Made by a program: the position numbers and the translations under genes | Origin: Congeria kusceri | Taxonomy: Eukaryota; Mollusca; Bivalvia; Myida; Dreissenidae | Direction of reading: 5' to 3' | Length of the DNA: 64,000 nucleotides | NCBI GenBank assembly: GCA_027627225.1 | Contig: JAPFQT010000085.1 | Location: 558,001 to 622,000, forward strand | Part shown: positions 1 through 11,450 of the stretch, piece by piece | How positions within the stretch are numbered: the stretch's first letter is position 1 | Layout: the number at the start of each line of letters is the position of its first letter | Notes under the pieces: generated by a model | The model's input: only the letters and a program-made list of their open reading frames with translations | What the model was told of the DNA's origin: nothing | Databases searched by the model: none

Positions 1-266
1 TAAACAACGCAAAAAGAAGTCCCGATTCTGAGAGGAGCATAGTAAAAAGTAGGTTCAATTACAATTGCAAAAATATGTCAAATCATGTTAGAATCGAAAT
101 AATTTTCGCATTATCGTTGTGTATCGGCCAATAAACAACTCTTTGTCGTTCAGATGCGTGGCTATCAAACAACTCGGGCTAACGTACTCGTGGTTTAATC
201 CACCAGAACTCCAAATCGTTCTTTATTGCCCGATAAACAACGATAAATTGAAAATTATTTCCTTAT
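1..266 (-). mobile_element. Foldback repeat FB copy 1 (cut by window edge)
   Basis: This is a member of the palindrome-rich interspersed family FB, also seen at 8.7-9.7, 13.9, 17.4, 32.2-33.2, 47.1, 49.2 and 63.1 kb. It carries the family landmarks 'GTCCCGATTCTGAG', 'CATGTTAGAATCGAAATAAT' and two near-palindromes of the type GTTTATTGGCCAATAAAC, separated by a loop containing 'GATGCGTGGCTAT' and 'CTCGTGGTTTAAT'. Its orientation is opposite to the copies at 17.4, 49.2 and 63.1 kb. The distal end of the family, 'TTCTAACATGATACTCGC', lies outside the window. No coding capacity is seen. Confidence 0.85.
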
Positions 267-1560
267 TGAACAAAAATAATATTTACAACACACGGACAAT
301 AATTATGGGAACATTTTCAGAATTGTCTTGCCAATCAGTATAAATAGTAACAAATAAAGAACACGAATACTGTCAATGTTGGTTATCATGAACAGGCACA
401 TACTAATATACTTCAACAGTGATAACGAACTTTAAATACATGGAGAGGGACAGTGTTACTGTATACCTTAACTAACAGAAACTATGTATGCGAGCTGTTG
501 TTTGACCTGTGATACTATCAGGTGGTGTATCATGTTTTGTACCACTTTTACAAAACCACCAGTTTGAAGACACGATCTCCCGATTACAAGGCGGACACCG
601 GATCGATCACCGTATGCTTACAGTAATTCTATTTGTACAACATAATATCTATTTTAAAAGTTAATATGTGCAACATTCCATGTCCGTTAGGAACCGATTT
701 GTTTTGTGTACATTGTTGCGCGATCAATCATACAAAAGAGAAACATATAAAGCATGTTACGTAGAAAGGAAAATACGTTGTATGGCAAGGTACATTACCA
801 ACGAGTATTAATATGATACCTTAGTGTGTTGCTATGAGAACTTGTACCAAGTTTCGCTGCTTTTTTTCAAGAAACTTTCGTTCAATGCATTCCGTTTAAT
901 TTTTGTGTGTAATTAATTTGACGTCACGATCGGATAACGTAAATTGAAACTTTTTGTATTCCAGTTGTGAAATGCACTAAAACATGTCGAGCATTTAAAA
1001 TGCATTCATACAAAGACATTTCAATTATTTGTTGTTTGTTTTTTTAATTGACATTTAAGTTAAATTGCGGACATTGAAAATGATAATAGGCAGTTTGCAA
1101 TGCGACACACCTCTATTTTTGAAATAAAATTATATTAAAACTGGTCGCGATTATGTTCATAATTTGAAACATGTAATAGTTATAATACAAATATAAAATT
1201 AATATGTACGCTACATTGCAAGAATGGTGTATATTAATTTTAGATATAAATCCGAATATAAAACGTATTTGTCATTATTTGTTCATGTAAAAAGATAGTT
1301 GCTTGTTTTTGCACTAGCTGCGTTTCAAAATGGTTAAAATTCGTATGTGTAGTATGGACAAACACAGAAAAAAAAGAGAGTTGTTTTGCTGTTTATCTTC
1401 GATCAAATAAACCTAAATCTAACATTATCACGCGACAATTCACAACACTATCCAATATAATGAGTGACTTATTCAAGAAATAGTCATATGCAGTGAATAA
1501 AACCACACAATCAGGCAACGTTAACGTGTTAAACAATTAAGTGCCACTTATATGTACATA
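267..1560. other. AT-rich stretch, nothing recognised
   Basis: I see no convincing reading frame, RNA gene or repeat family here. All frames are broken frequently and base composition matches the rest of the AT-rich background. Confidence 0.6.
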
Positions 1561-2700
1561 TCACAACCAGGGGACGCACCCAGGTAACACAACCGGGCGA
1601 CACAACGACGTTACATAACCTGGCGATACAAATTTAACACAACCAGGCGACACAACGATGGAACACAACCAGGCGACACAATGAGGTAACACAACCAGGC
1701 GACACAACGACGTAACACAATCAGGCGACACAAGGACGTAACACAACCAGGCGACACAGCGAGGTAACACAACGACATAAGACAACCAGGCGACACAACG
1801 ACCTAACACAACAAGGCGACATTGCGAGGCAACACAACCGGGCGACACAATGACGTAACATAACCAGGCGATACAACGACATAACACAACCAGGCGACAC
1901 AACGACATAACACAACCAGGCGAAACAGCTAGGCAACACAACCAGGCGATACAGCGATGAAACACAACCAGGCGATACAGCGACGTAACACAGCCAGGCG
2001 ATACAGCGAGGGAACTCAACCAGGCGACACAACGACGTAACACAACCAGGCAACAAAACGATGTAACACAACCAGGCGACTCAACGACGTACCACAACCA
2101 GGCAAAACAACGATATAACACAACCAGGCGACACAGCGAGGTATCACAACCAGGCGACACAACTAGGTAACACAACCAGGCGACACAACGACGTAACACA
2201 ACCAGGCAACAAAACGATGTAACACAACCAGGCGACTCAACGACGTAACACAACCAGGCAAAACAACGATATAACACAACCAGGCGACACAGCGAGGTAT
2301 CACAACCAGGCGAAACAACGAGGTAACACAACCAGGCGACATAGCGACGTAACACAACCAGGCGACTCAACGATGTAACACAACCAGGCGATACAGCGAG
2401 GAAACACAACCAGGGTACACAACGAGGTATTACAACCAGGCGACACAACTACGTTACACAACCTGGCGACACAACGACATAACACAACCAGGCGACACAG
2501 CGAGGTAACAAAACCAGGTGACACAACGACGTAACAATACCAGGCGACACAACGATGTAACACAACCAGGCGACACAACGACATAACACAACCAGGCGAC
2601 ATAACGACATAACACAAACAAACGACACAACGAAGTTACACAACCAGGCGAAACAACGACGTAACACAACAAGCGACACAAACGCGTAACGCAACACAAT
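1561..2700. repeat. 26-bp minisatellite, array 1
   Basis: About 44 tandem copies of a 26-bp unit whose core reads CAACCAGGCGACACAACG followed by ACGTAACA. Because 26 is not a multiple of three, every minus-strand frame stays open and yields Cys/Leu/Val-rich open frames with a 26-residue period (for example 1561-2448). These are by-products of the array, not genes. The same unit builds the arrays at 14.4-16.4, 35.6-35.8 and 44.1-45.4 kb. Longer-range repetition is visible: blocks near 2050-2130 and 2190-2270 are almost the same run of variants, which suggests duplication of several units at once. Confidence 0.95.
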
Positions 2701-2738
2701 CCCATAATAGACCACAAACACACAAAGTAATCATCATA

Positions 2739-3223
2739 GGCCGCGTTTCCGTGAGACCCTATCCGTAACCGGGTCCGTATCCGCATACGTATCCGCAAAA
2801 TATCAATTCGGAAGGCCGTTTCCATGCATCCGTGTCCGTGTATTTATTATTGTCTTTCTGTTTGATTCTGGCTATCAAAATGTCGAAAGAGATTATCAAT
2901 TTTAATGATATTTACTGATGTGAAATCAAACATATTCTAATTAATGATCATTTAACCAATCCCAATTTATTCCCTACAGTTGACAGCATTTTTTCGAATT
3001 CAGCAAATTCCTTTCAATGTGTTAGCATTGAACACATTTCCTACTTTTTAGAATATAAAACTAAACCCCTATATTTTATAATATAGTTTACACAGCATGT
3101 ATATTGCCCTTAGTCTTGCTGCATTTCGTCCGTATAATGTCCGTATCCGCATAAAATACTCAGTGAGCGATTCTATACGGACACGAACATGCGGATACGG
3201 ATACGGAGAAACGGAACCGGTCC
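2739..3223. mobile_element. Inverted-repeat DNA element E3 (MITE-like, about 0.48 kb)
   Basis: The left end starts GGCCGCGTTTCCGTGAGACC and continues into 'TCCGTATCCGCA' repeats. The right end is the reverse complement in type (TGCGGATACGGATACGGAGA then ACGGAACCGGTCC). 'TCCGTATCCGCA' subrepeats also occur at about 2790 and 3140. The interior has no coding capacity, so this is probably a non-autonomous DNA transposon. It lies about 40 bp after minisatellite array 1. The superfamily is not recognised. Confidence 0.7.
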
Positions 3224-3898
3224 AACGATTTTCAATGCGTTCGATGTTTACCCGAACCATGAATAAAATTGTACAGTATGTGCCCTAATGAATGAAGATC
3301 TTACACTTAAAAAACGTCAAAAATAAATATTATAAACAACGCAATCATTATGAAAAATTATCATCATTTTGTTACAAATAACAAGCAACAATTGTACGAA
3401 AGTACGCATAACACTAAAACATTGTGGAAAGCCTAGCTGGGAGGTCACGCACAATTCGGAGCCTCTCGTTGTTTTCAGCCCTGATAATTTCTGTGAATGT
3501 TAAACTGCTGAATAGGTTTTTAAGTGTTTTTTTTTTTAGAATCCGTATACTCAACATCCGACGAGCCTTCGCAGGTTCAGTCCATGAACGAAGTCAACAA
3601 TATTTCAAATCGTGGCCACTTCTTTTCGGTCGGAAGTGGGAGGGGAAACAAGCAATATTTTTGTACAGCCATATAAGGTTGTGCGCTCTCCATGTTAAGA
3701 GGTACATGCTGGTATTTAAAACGGCTCGAAAATTTGAAAAGCCTGAAGATTTTGACACAAGAGTTGCAACTATATTCCACTAATATTAAGTACATTTGTA
3801 TAAGTCGCGAACAAGTCGGTATTTATTACTTTGAAAGGGTCATATATTCTTTTTCAACTTCCGTCATTGCCTAATTTCATATTATTCTCATCCATGTA
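3224..3898. other. Spacer with a short 'AAGATCTTACACTTA' fragment
   Basis: Near 3295-3345 there is a short stretch related to the 31-bp array at 29.5-30.0 kb and to 26.52 kb (GAATGAAGATCTTACACTTA). The rest is AT-rich. Open frames of 60-119 codons here have no recognisable domain and are treated as chance. Confidence 0.5.
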
Positions 3899-5419
3899 CA
3901 CGGCCTGTACTCGGATAATCCTAACACAGTGCAGCGACCCTAACGCAGTGATATAATTGCGGATGGAAAGTCGGGGCTTCTTTGTGTTATGCATATTTTT
4001 CTTATTTACAGGTATGTTTTTGTTGTAATATCTGTCGCCATTGATAAAATAAGTATTAAATTCAATATACCTAATGTTACATCTAGCAATTATTGGGTTG
4101 TAAGATGGAATGCTGAGGAACAAGGCCAAACATCCAATTAAAATATGTATAAGAAATCTTACAAAATACTTAGATGCTTTAAATTGCCATATTATTTCGC
4201 TGTGTTTAAGCAAACATATACTGTTTCAAAAACCCTGTTTACACTGTGTTGTTATTCCATTGGATATGGACACAATACTCGTTTGAATGTGCAGACTGCG
4301 AATAAATGGATAAAACCTAACTTCTAGTTGATAATTACTGAACACAATGTATACTAGGAACGGATAAAAACCAAACCAACGTATAAAACCCGACAAATAA
4401 ACACCTAACCGACTAACATTCTATATAAATGAATTAATATACATGTATGCTGAACGACTATAATGGACCTTTATATATTTCTATTTTCATTCCAGTCGTA
4501 TTGTATAATTTGCTCGTTCAACAGTGACAATTTTTAACGTGTATTTACATATAAAACTTTACCATGAAAACCTGTGTTGAAAATCGCGAGCTTTTGCTGG
4601 ACGAATATATAGTTGGAATAATGAATATCGCTCGAAATTCTATCCTGATAGAGTGCCAAACAATTTGCAAAGACAGAAAAAATCCGTTATTATTAAAGAC
4701 GATGTCGTATATATAGTTCAAAATAATGAAAGTGGAACACCCTTAAAAATGTAAAAGAATAGAATGCAATCGTAGTAACCCTCTTGTGAATATATTTGAA
4801 CGTCCAAAGTTTAAGTGTGTATATTGTGACACATCTTCTGACAGTTTAGAGGCAATGATTGAACAAGCACATTAATAACACTTAAAGAAATTATTTCATG
4901 TATACAGGATGAACATATATTTTATTTTTCAGTGTGTTAGGTAATTATCCTTTTACGTTCGCACTTATCCATCACAGTTTCCTACATCAGTCAGGAATTA
5001 TCCGCAAGCACATAACCACTTCACAATAAAGACAATGTTTTAGCTGTAAACATCGACTTAAACTTTGATATGATTACACATTGTCGTAGATATGTTCATT
5101 GAACTAATATAGTTTTCAAGTAAGGTACTCATGCATTTTAAGATATTTTAACAGGTCGGAAACATAAAAATGTTCTTAAGCGGACTTTCGGGTACATTAT
5201 AATGACTTCAAGCATCATAAAGTGATTGTCAAACAAAATATTAAGTACATAAACCACTGTACACTATAACTATTAAAAGATTTAAATAAATACTTAACAC
5301 AAATATAACAACATGATAAAAACATGACAAATAATAGCCTATTCTGTCTCTGTGTCCGCCATTTTGGCAAAGCGTTAGGGTCGCTGCACTGCGTTAGGAT
5401 TATCCGGGTACAGGCCGTG
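3899..5419. mobile_element. 1.52-kb DNA transposon E1 with long TIRs and 5-bp TSD
   Basis: The ends are inverted repeats of about 45-50 bp. The left begins CACGGCCTGTACTCGGATAA; the right ends in the reverse complement with few mismatches (GGTACAGGCCGTG). Each TIR contains two CCTAAC(A/G)CAGTG-like subrepeats. The element is flanked by ATGTA on both sides (3894-3898 and 5420-5424), a 5-bp target duplication. A terminal CAC plus a 5-bp duplication is typical of the Transib/RAG-like superfamily, but no transposase is visible, so that placement is inference. The interior holds a possible zinc-finger remnant at 4803-4875. Confidence 0.8.
4803..4875 (+). pseudogene. Possible C2H2-like zinc-finger scrap inside E1
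   Basis: Read as ...ERPKFKCVYCDTSSDSLEAM... and ending in a stop after a histidine, this has a CxxC pair preceded by basic/aromatic residues and followed by an acidic, helical-looking stretch. That resembles one finger of a zinc-finger protein. A second open stretch of about 50 codons lies upstream from the ATG at 4564, separated by stops. It could be a captured exon or chance. No family was recognised. Confidence 0.25.
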
Positions 5420-5484
5420 ATGTATAGCACTTGTGTTTTTGCATATGGCGAAAAAGCAACTGCATGCTTAAGAGCTAATAAATG

Positions 5485-5485
<1 letters not shown>

Positions 5486-5521
<36 letters not shown>

Positions 5522-5535
5522 GTGGTGGTGGTGTT
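5486..5535. repeat. (GTT)n microsatellite
   Basis: Short run of GTT/TGT triplets with one GAT interruption, passing into GGT triplets, about 60 bp beyond the right target duplication of E1. Confidence 0.9.
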
Positions 5536-5689
5536 TTAACTTATTTCCAACTTAGTTATGAACGACTTAAAAATCTTTCTTAACAAGGGCCCAGGTCGCA
5601 CCTTTAAAGATTGTTTTGTGTAATAAACGGGAATGAGAAACAATACTCTGTTCGTAATGTGCGCAAATCAACAACACATGTCGCGAATC

Positions 5690-5935
5690 GTATTCTTCTT
5701 CTTTGTCGAAAAACTTGGTACACGTGTACCAATAAATACGGAGGAAGACAGAGTTGCACCTAGGTCAGGACGGTCCGTAGGAATCAATTGATTTCGGTCT
5801 GTAAACTTCCGGTTTACGCGTCAGCTCGACCTGATCAACACAACATGTCCAACGAACACTTGGTTTATACGATACAGAGTGTGACCAGTCCCCGTGTTTA
5901 CAAAACATGTTGAACTAAATTTTTCAGGATCAGAC
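5690..5935. repeat. Dispersed module M, copy at 5.7 kb
   Basis: Diverged copy of a module of about 230 bp found again at 8.25, 11.67, 25.44 and 31.22 kb. Shared landmarks are 'AAGCTTGGTACxCGTGTACCA' (here with the perfect palindrome GGTACACGTGTACC), a 'TATACG.AGGA.GA' stretch, 'GTAAACTTCCGGTTTACG' and 'CAGCTCGACCTGATCA'. It is not coding in a shared frame. Family and function unknown. Confidence 0.55.
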
Positions 5936-6799
5936 TAAAAATGGTGTTCACTAAATATCTGGATCAATTTTAATAATAGGACAATTATATATTTTACATA
6001 ATAATGAACTCCTCTCAGCGTATATCAGCGTAGATTTTCTTAATGAGATCCATGTTTTAATAAAAACTTAAAAAAAATTGGCTTATTTTATGAAGAAGAA
6101 AAGGGGTATTTCGAAAATAAAATATTTTTGAGATTCCGCCCATCTGAGCTAGAAGATCAAGTTCACCTCAGATTGATCTTCGTCCTAGAGCTAATCCTTT
6201 GTGAACATGGGGCCATATCTTAGCTGCTCTTGATTTTACAGCTCAACTTAGCTGAATTTAAAAAATATTCTGTTTTCGAAATAACTTTTCTATTTGATTA
6301 AATAGCTTTTCAAAACCCGGACGCGGACTGTGGCTATATAGTCGTTCTAATTCCAATATACCCGGACACAACCATCACCACCAAATATTAACAGTTGCAG
6401 AATAACTAGAGTTCACTATCGTTAAAAATTGTCTTGCATATTGTATTAAATTTAATCGACTAACAGGTTTTCAGAAACCTTGATACAGGTAGATGCATTG
6501 ATTTTGAAAAGGAACAACAATCTATATGCAGATGGTATCTTTCAAAATGGTCAATGTATTGAAACTGCTTGAAAGGAACTACTTTCATTTTGGCTTTTAA
6601 GGACAACATGTACGTAACATATAACGTAACTGGGTGGCACTCGGAGAGCAAAGGCAGCTTAATCCAACATGTATTATGCCACTTAATTATGAGTTATACA
6701 GCAAAATGTAAAAATCTTCTAACACTAAAGGATCTTTCCCCAAAATATCCTGGACATAGACATAATCCGGATCACAAACAAATTATATTCATTTGTTGA
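5936..6799. other. AT-rich stretch with one 9-bp-stem hairpin
   Basis: No gene recognised. A small perfect hairpin GAAGATCAA/TTGATCTTC spans 6153-6182. Open frames of 63 and 76 codons around 6.46-6.80 kb have no recognisable domain. Confidence 0.45.
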
Positions 6800-6990
6800 G
6801 GTCGCGGTGACGTAGTGGATATGGTGTCCGCCTAGCGATCGGGTGGTCCCGGGATCGAGCCTCACTCTGGGAGCGTACTCAAGATATCCCCCAAAGACAC
6901 CAAGTACTGGTTCTACCCAGGAAACGGACTCGAGAGTGTCTCAATAAGCCTTAAGCTTTCGATGCAATCGAGCTTAAATAAATAGGTTTA
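6800..6990 (+). mobile_element. tRNA-derived SINE, best-preserved copy
   Basis: The head 'GGTCGCGGTGACGTAGTGG' followed by 'GGTGTCCGCC' gives an A-box-like motif, and 'GGGATCGAGCC' a B-box-like motif, spaced as in a tRNA-derived Pol III promoter. The body 'CAAAGACACCAAGTACTGG', 'CTACCCAGGAAACGGACT' and the tail 'AAATAAATAGGTTTAAACTA' recur in copies at 16.4, 45.7 and 61.7 kb. It is too long and too degenerate in the arms to be a functional tRNA. Confidence 0.85.
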
Positions 6991-7430
6991 AACTAATCAT
7001 TTGTTCACTGACCAATTTCCAACTTTTTCGGAGAACCTTCTGAAAACAAATTCATAACGTTTTGCGTCAAACTGCTTACAAAACAAGCACACAAATAAAA
7101 TAACGCCCGCAAAACTCTCTTGTTGAGGGGCAAATGATTCGTCATATCAGATTTAGATCATACCAACATCCATCAGTCATAGATATTTACGTTCAATTTT
7201 CAGACGTTGCTTTTCTTGTCCGAAAAAAATGTAAACGTTGTGTTAATATGTCTCATGAAGTTGAGGCTGTTGTTTACAGAATGCAATTCACTATTTTGAT
7301 AATAATATCTATTCACGGCTTCTGAAATGCGTCACATAGCCTACTGCACAACAAAACATTAAAAACTACGACATAAACTACTAATATAATTAGAAACAAA
7401 TCAACTAGATGCCTGTTGGCAACATTGTGA
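6991..7430. other. Spacer sharing a short block with 53.9 kb
   Basis: The stretch 7003-7085 (TTTGTTCACTGACCAATTTC to GTTTTGCGTCAAACTGC) matches 53.94-54.02 kb in order, so the two sites share ancestry. Nothing else recognised. Confidence 0.5.
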
Positions 7431-7626
7431 CCATATTTAACCTGTGACCTGTAAGTGTGACCTTGACCTTGAGCTAGGGTCACAGGTGCGACACGCCGTC
7501 TAAATATAGTGAAAATGTGTGGCAAGCTGTTTTAAAATTCCCTGATGAATGATGAATTAACAGTCCGGACAAGAGCGGACGCACGCACGCACATACACCG
7601 AACCGCCATTGGGCAAGCGGGCTCGA
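7431..7626. repeat. Fragment of a mollusc-type 'GTGACCTTGACCTTGA' repeat
   Basis: Contains TGACCTTGACCTTGA (7458-7472), 'GCGACACGCCGTCTAAATAT', a 'CCCTGATGAATGATGAATTA' stretch and a 'GCACGCACGCACATACACCG' tail. This is the order seen in a widespread molluscan dispersed repeat. Only one unit is present. The same motif occurs at 27357-27371. Confidence 0.6.
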
Positions 7627-8149
7627 CAAAAACGATTTCCAATTATGCTATCCAATTTGTATTTGTATATTTAGTTTTACATTTTTGAATATACATATTG
7701 TTTCGATGGTAATTGTATTTTACTGTTTTGAATGTGTTGTCATTTGGATTTCACACAGAAAATTTGATATGAAAGTACATCGTATGTTTAGATTTCCCTT
7801 ATAAGCTTTTTAAATACCAGCCCTGGACATATATAATGTATTGCAAACATAATCGGAAAGCCCTGACCGCAGATTTCGAAAGAGACTCAATTGACTGTTG
7901 TCTACATCTGAATTGTTGCTACTCATGCAAGATTGTACATGAATTATCTAAGTTAGATTCTAGTCTGTAATATTCATGGACCAAAGGACCTTTGTATCTG
8001 AACGACATTTTAAAAACAACAAATTTGACAGAAACTTACAGACGACTGTTCTTATTATAGCAATAATTTGCCACAACAATCTATTTCTTTGATGAAACCT
8101 GTTAACGACTTAAGCTTCACTTGTGACGGTGGCGAAGCCAAACCGTATG
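7627..8149. other. Spacer with tail of a GGGCCC-type MITE
   Basis: At 7797-7833 the sequence AGATTTCCCTTATAAGCTTT running into AAATACCAGCCCTGG is the right end of the MITE family complete at 21370-21637. The rest is unrecognised. Confidence 0.5.
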
Positions 8150-8239
8150 ATTGGTAAGTGTGAAAATCAACAACAAAATCAGAAAAATCGTGCTTTACTT
8201 CGCAACAAAACGATATCAATTAAACCCAGTTAATTGGTG

Positions 8240-8475
8240 TTATTTTAACTATCGTGCACGTGTTGTCGTCGAGAAGCTTGTCGCACGTGTACCAGTCTAT
8301 ACGCAGTAAGACGGAGAACGAGAAATCAGGACCGTTCATTGCAGTTACTTGCTCCCGGTTTGTAGTCTTCCGGTTCGACTTTTTCAGATGTTCTAATCCG
8401 ACATTGGATATGTGACAATAATTCGCGCAGACGACAGTTCCAGAAACCGGAAGGAATATATATTTTTTATTGTAA
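8240..8475. repeat. Dispersed module M, copy in duplication copy 1
   Basis: Shares 'GTCGTCGAGAAGCTTGTCGC', 'GTGTACCAGTCTATACGCAG', 'CCCGGTTTGTAGTCTTCCGG' and 'TTCGCGCAGACGACAGTTCC' with the 31.22-kb copy, and the shorter landmarks with 5.7, 11.67 and 25.44 kb. A minus-strand open frame of 94 codons (8220-8504) runs through it but is not kept open in the partner copy. Confidence 0.55.
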
Positions 8476-8715
8476 ATGATGAATGTCACACTGGCGTGCA
8501 ACATTAATACAACGAGAGAAACACTCTGACATCTTTAGAATGTTTTACACTTCGGGCATATAGAAGTTATATCTAAACCGACAATGTTATTTCCAGACGA
8601 CAGCCATAGGTTGATAAACAAATCCTCTTATTGTAGGGTTGGAAATAGAGAGAGAATATTTTCATCGAAACAAATTGCATTAATTCGCTATAGAACACGT
8701 AAAATATACTTATGA

Positions 8716-9760
8716 AATAATTTTAGATTTTAGATTTAAAGTTGTTTATCGGCTAATAAACAACGAGTTTGAGTTTTGATGCGTAGAAATTAAACCACGA
8801 GGGCGTTAGAACGACAAATCGTTGTTTATTAGCCGATAAACAACGATAATGCGAAGATTATTTAGTTTCTAACATGACCTGGCAGCATATTCCACAATTA
8901 CACTCCGAAATATATTTTACAGTTTCGGAACTATTTTCAGGTTGTTTATTGGTACCGTAGCTTAACAACGGTAAATTGTGTTTTTTGTCTATAGAAAACA
9001 CTGCGCGTATCATGTTAGAATATTTATTTCAATTAATTTGCGGATGTTTGTATTTCGCTGTTTAAATTAAATTAAACAGCAATTTTAACATGACACACGC
9101 AGTTTTCTATAAACAAAGAAGAAAAAATTTCGTTGTTAATAGCCAATAAACAACTCGCAAAAGTCTTAAAATATAGTAATTGCAGAACTTATTGTCATAT
9201 CATGTTAGAATCGAATTAATTTTCGCTATATCGCTGTTTATCCGTAATAAACAACGATTTTTCGTTTATCGGCCAATAAACAACGATTTGGAGTTCTGAT
9301 GCGTAGGAATTAAACCACGAGGGCGTTAGCCCGAGTTGTTTAATAGCCACGGATCAGAACGACAAAGAGTTGTTTATTGGCCAATAAACAATGATAATGC
9401 GAAAATTATTTTGATTCTAACATGACTTGACAAATATTATTGCAATTGTAAAGATAACTTTATTTTCCTATGCACCGCTCAGAATCGGGACTTCTTTTTG
9501 CATTGTTTATTGGGTAGTTTAACGACTTCTGTTTGCGTTGTTTAACAACGATAATGTTGTTCTTTGTCTATAAAAAGATAAGCGAGTAGCACCAGAACTT
9601 GAAACCGTTTTTATTTACAGATTAACAACTCAAAATCAAAAATTATTTCTTAATTATACATGAATGCGTGGCGCCAAACGACATGTGACCAAACTTACCG
9701 ATTAATTTCTCCACAGTTTAAGTCTATACAATTGAATTACCGGTAGAGATATATTTGACA
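8716..9760. mobile_element. Foldback repeat cluster FB copy 2 (about 1 kb)
   Basis: Two or more FB units in mixed orientation, with at least five near-palindromes of the GTTTATTGGCCAATAAAC type. Also present are the marker loop sequences (TTTGGAGTTCTGATGCGTAG, AAACCACGAGGGCGTTAG) and the end markers 'CGGGACTTCTTTTTGC' and 'AAGATAAGCGAGTAGCA'. The same compound arrangement is at 32190-33234, so the cluster is older than the duplication. On single strands most of it could fold back on itself. No coding capacity. Confidence 0.85.
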
Positions 9761-9770
9761 GGCACATTAA

Positions 9771-11295
9771 AGATAAAAAATAAAAGATAAAATGGCCCCG
9801 GGTCGCTCACCTGAGTTGAATGAACCATTATAGCTCGTAAAAGGTTAATAGCGTTTCAGAGATGTGACAATGGACCATTGACAGTAATGTTTTTAGTGAA
9901 TCAAAACAATTGGAAGGAATTTAATAAATGGAAGAAATATTTAGGTGAAATTATCTCAAAATCCAGCAAGTAGTTTTAGACAAGAACATTTTCAAAAAAA
10001 ACAACAGATAGAATGTCAACCAAGGAACATTTGTGCAAACTTATTTTTAAATTCCGGTCGGTGGTTTCTGGTTTCAAAGTTTTCTATATAACATATAAGG
10101 ACAACTGCCTAACCCCTTGGCGGTCATATATTTTACAAATCAAAATGATTTGAAGAGATTTGGTTGAGGATCCCCCAAGGAATATTTATGTAAATTATTT
10201 TGAAATCCATTCAGCGGTTTCGGACAAGAAGTTTTATGTATAGCCATATAAGGAAAACTGCCCCGATCCCCTATTGGCCATGTTTTTTAACGAATCAAAA
10301 TGATTTAAAGACATTTGATAGAGGGTCACCCAAGTACTATTTATGTGAAGTTATTTTGAAATCTGGTTAGCGGTTTCTGAGAAGATTTTCAAAGTTTTCT
10401 ATATAGCTATATAAGAAACAAAAAGCCCCACCCCTGGCGGTCTGTTTTTTAACGATTAAAAATGATTTGAAGAAATTTGGTAGAGGGTCACCCAATGAAT
10501 ATTTATGTGAAGCTATTTTGAAATCTGGCCAGCGGTTTCGGACATGAAGATTTTTTAAGTTTTCTATATAGCCATACAAGGAAAACTGCCCGCTCCATGG
10601 TGGCCATGTTTTTTAACGAATCGAAATACTTTGAATAAAGTTTAGTAGAGGGTCACCCAACAAACATTTCTGTGAGAAAATTTTGAAATCCGGTCAGCGC
10701 TTTCTAAGAAGAAGATTTTCAAAGTTTTCTGTAAAGCAAAAATAAGGAAATCTGCCCCACACCCTGGCGGCCATTTTTTTAACGAATCAAATGATTTCAA
10801 GATATTTGGTAGAGGGTCACCAAAGGAACATTTATGTGATATTATTTTGAAATCCGGCCTGCGGTTTCTGAGGAGAAGATTTTCACAATTTTCTATATAG
10901 CTACCGGTAAAGAAGGAAAACTGCACCACCCCCTGGCGGCCATGTTTTTTTTTAAGAAATCAAAATAATTTGAAAAAATTTAGTAGAGGGTCACCCGAGG
11001 AACATTTCTGTGAAATTATTTAAAATCCAAGCAGTGGTTTTGGACAGAAGATTTTTTAAACTTTTCCAGTTTTTTAAGATTTTGGTTGCCATGGCAAAAA
11101 TAGTTTTCTAGATATTCAAATGAATTGAAGGACTTTGATAAAGAACCATCCCAGGAACATTCCTGCCAAGTTTGCTTAAAATCCGCCAAGCGGTGTCAGA
11201 GAAGAAGTTGTTTAAAGTAAACATATTGATGACGACGACGGACGGTGACTGACTAGAATAGCTCACTCTTAAGCACTTGGTTCTCGGTGAGTTAA
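9771..11295 (+). mobile_element. HINE/pearl-like element, family P2, copy 1
   Basis: The head 'AAATGGCCCCGGGTCGCTCA' with CACCTGAG is followed by about eight diverged tandem units of about 150-160 bp (landmarks 'GGTAGAGGGTCACCCAAGGA', 'TCCGGTCAGCGGTTTCTGA', 'AGTTTTCTATATAGC'). It ends in a degenerate hairpin AGCACTTGGTTCT and CGGTGAGTTAA. The subterminal inverted pair CACCTGAG/CTCGGTGAG, the central tandem repeats and the 3' hairpin match the Helitron-derived HINE/DINE design. It is non-coding; open frames of 70-95 codons on the minus strand follow the repeat period. Confidence 0.8.
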
Positions 11296-11450
11296 CAACA
11301 ACAACATATTATGGTAAAACACGTGACCATATGTTTTATGGAGAACTTCCTGTGAGTCTGGTCCTTTAGATAAGTTAAATTTTGTAAATACCTCACCGTT
11401 GTTATAAAATCCTGATTCTGTTATAGAGGGGACATGATAAATATTTTATT
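11296..11450. other. Spacer shared with duplication copy 2
   Basis: AACATATTATGGTAAAACAC to TACCTCACCGTTGTT matches 35070-35145 almost base for base, apart from a short internal deletion in copy 2. Confidence 0.6.

Noticed and set aside
1561..2825. Minus-strand Cys/Leu/Val-rich open frames, like a repeat membrane protein
   Set aside because: The period is 26 residues because a 26-bp unit is read through three frames. Several frames are open at once and the same occurs in arrays A, B and C. There is no codon-level conservation.
6800..6990. tRNA gene
   Set aside because: A- and B-box-like motifs are present but the arms do not fold into a tRNA, and the roughly 190-bp body recurs as a SINE family.
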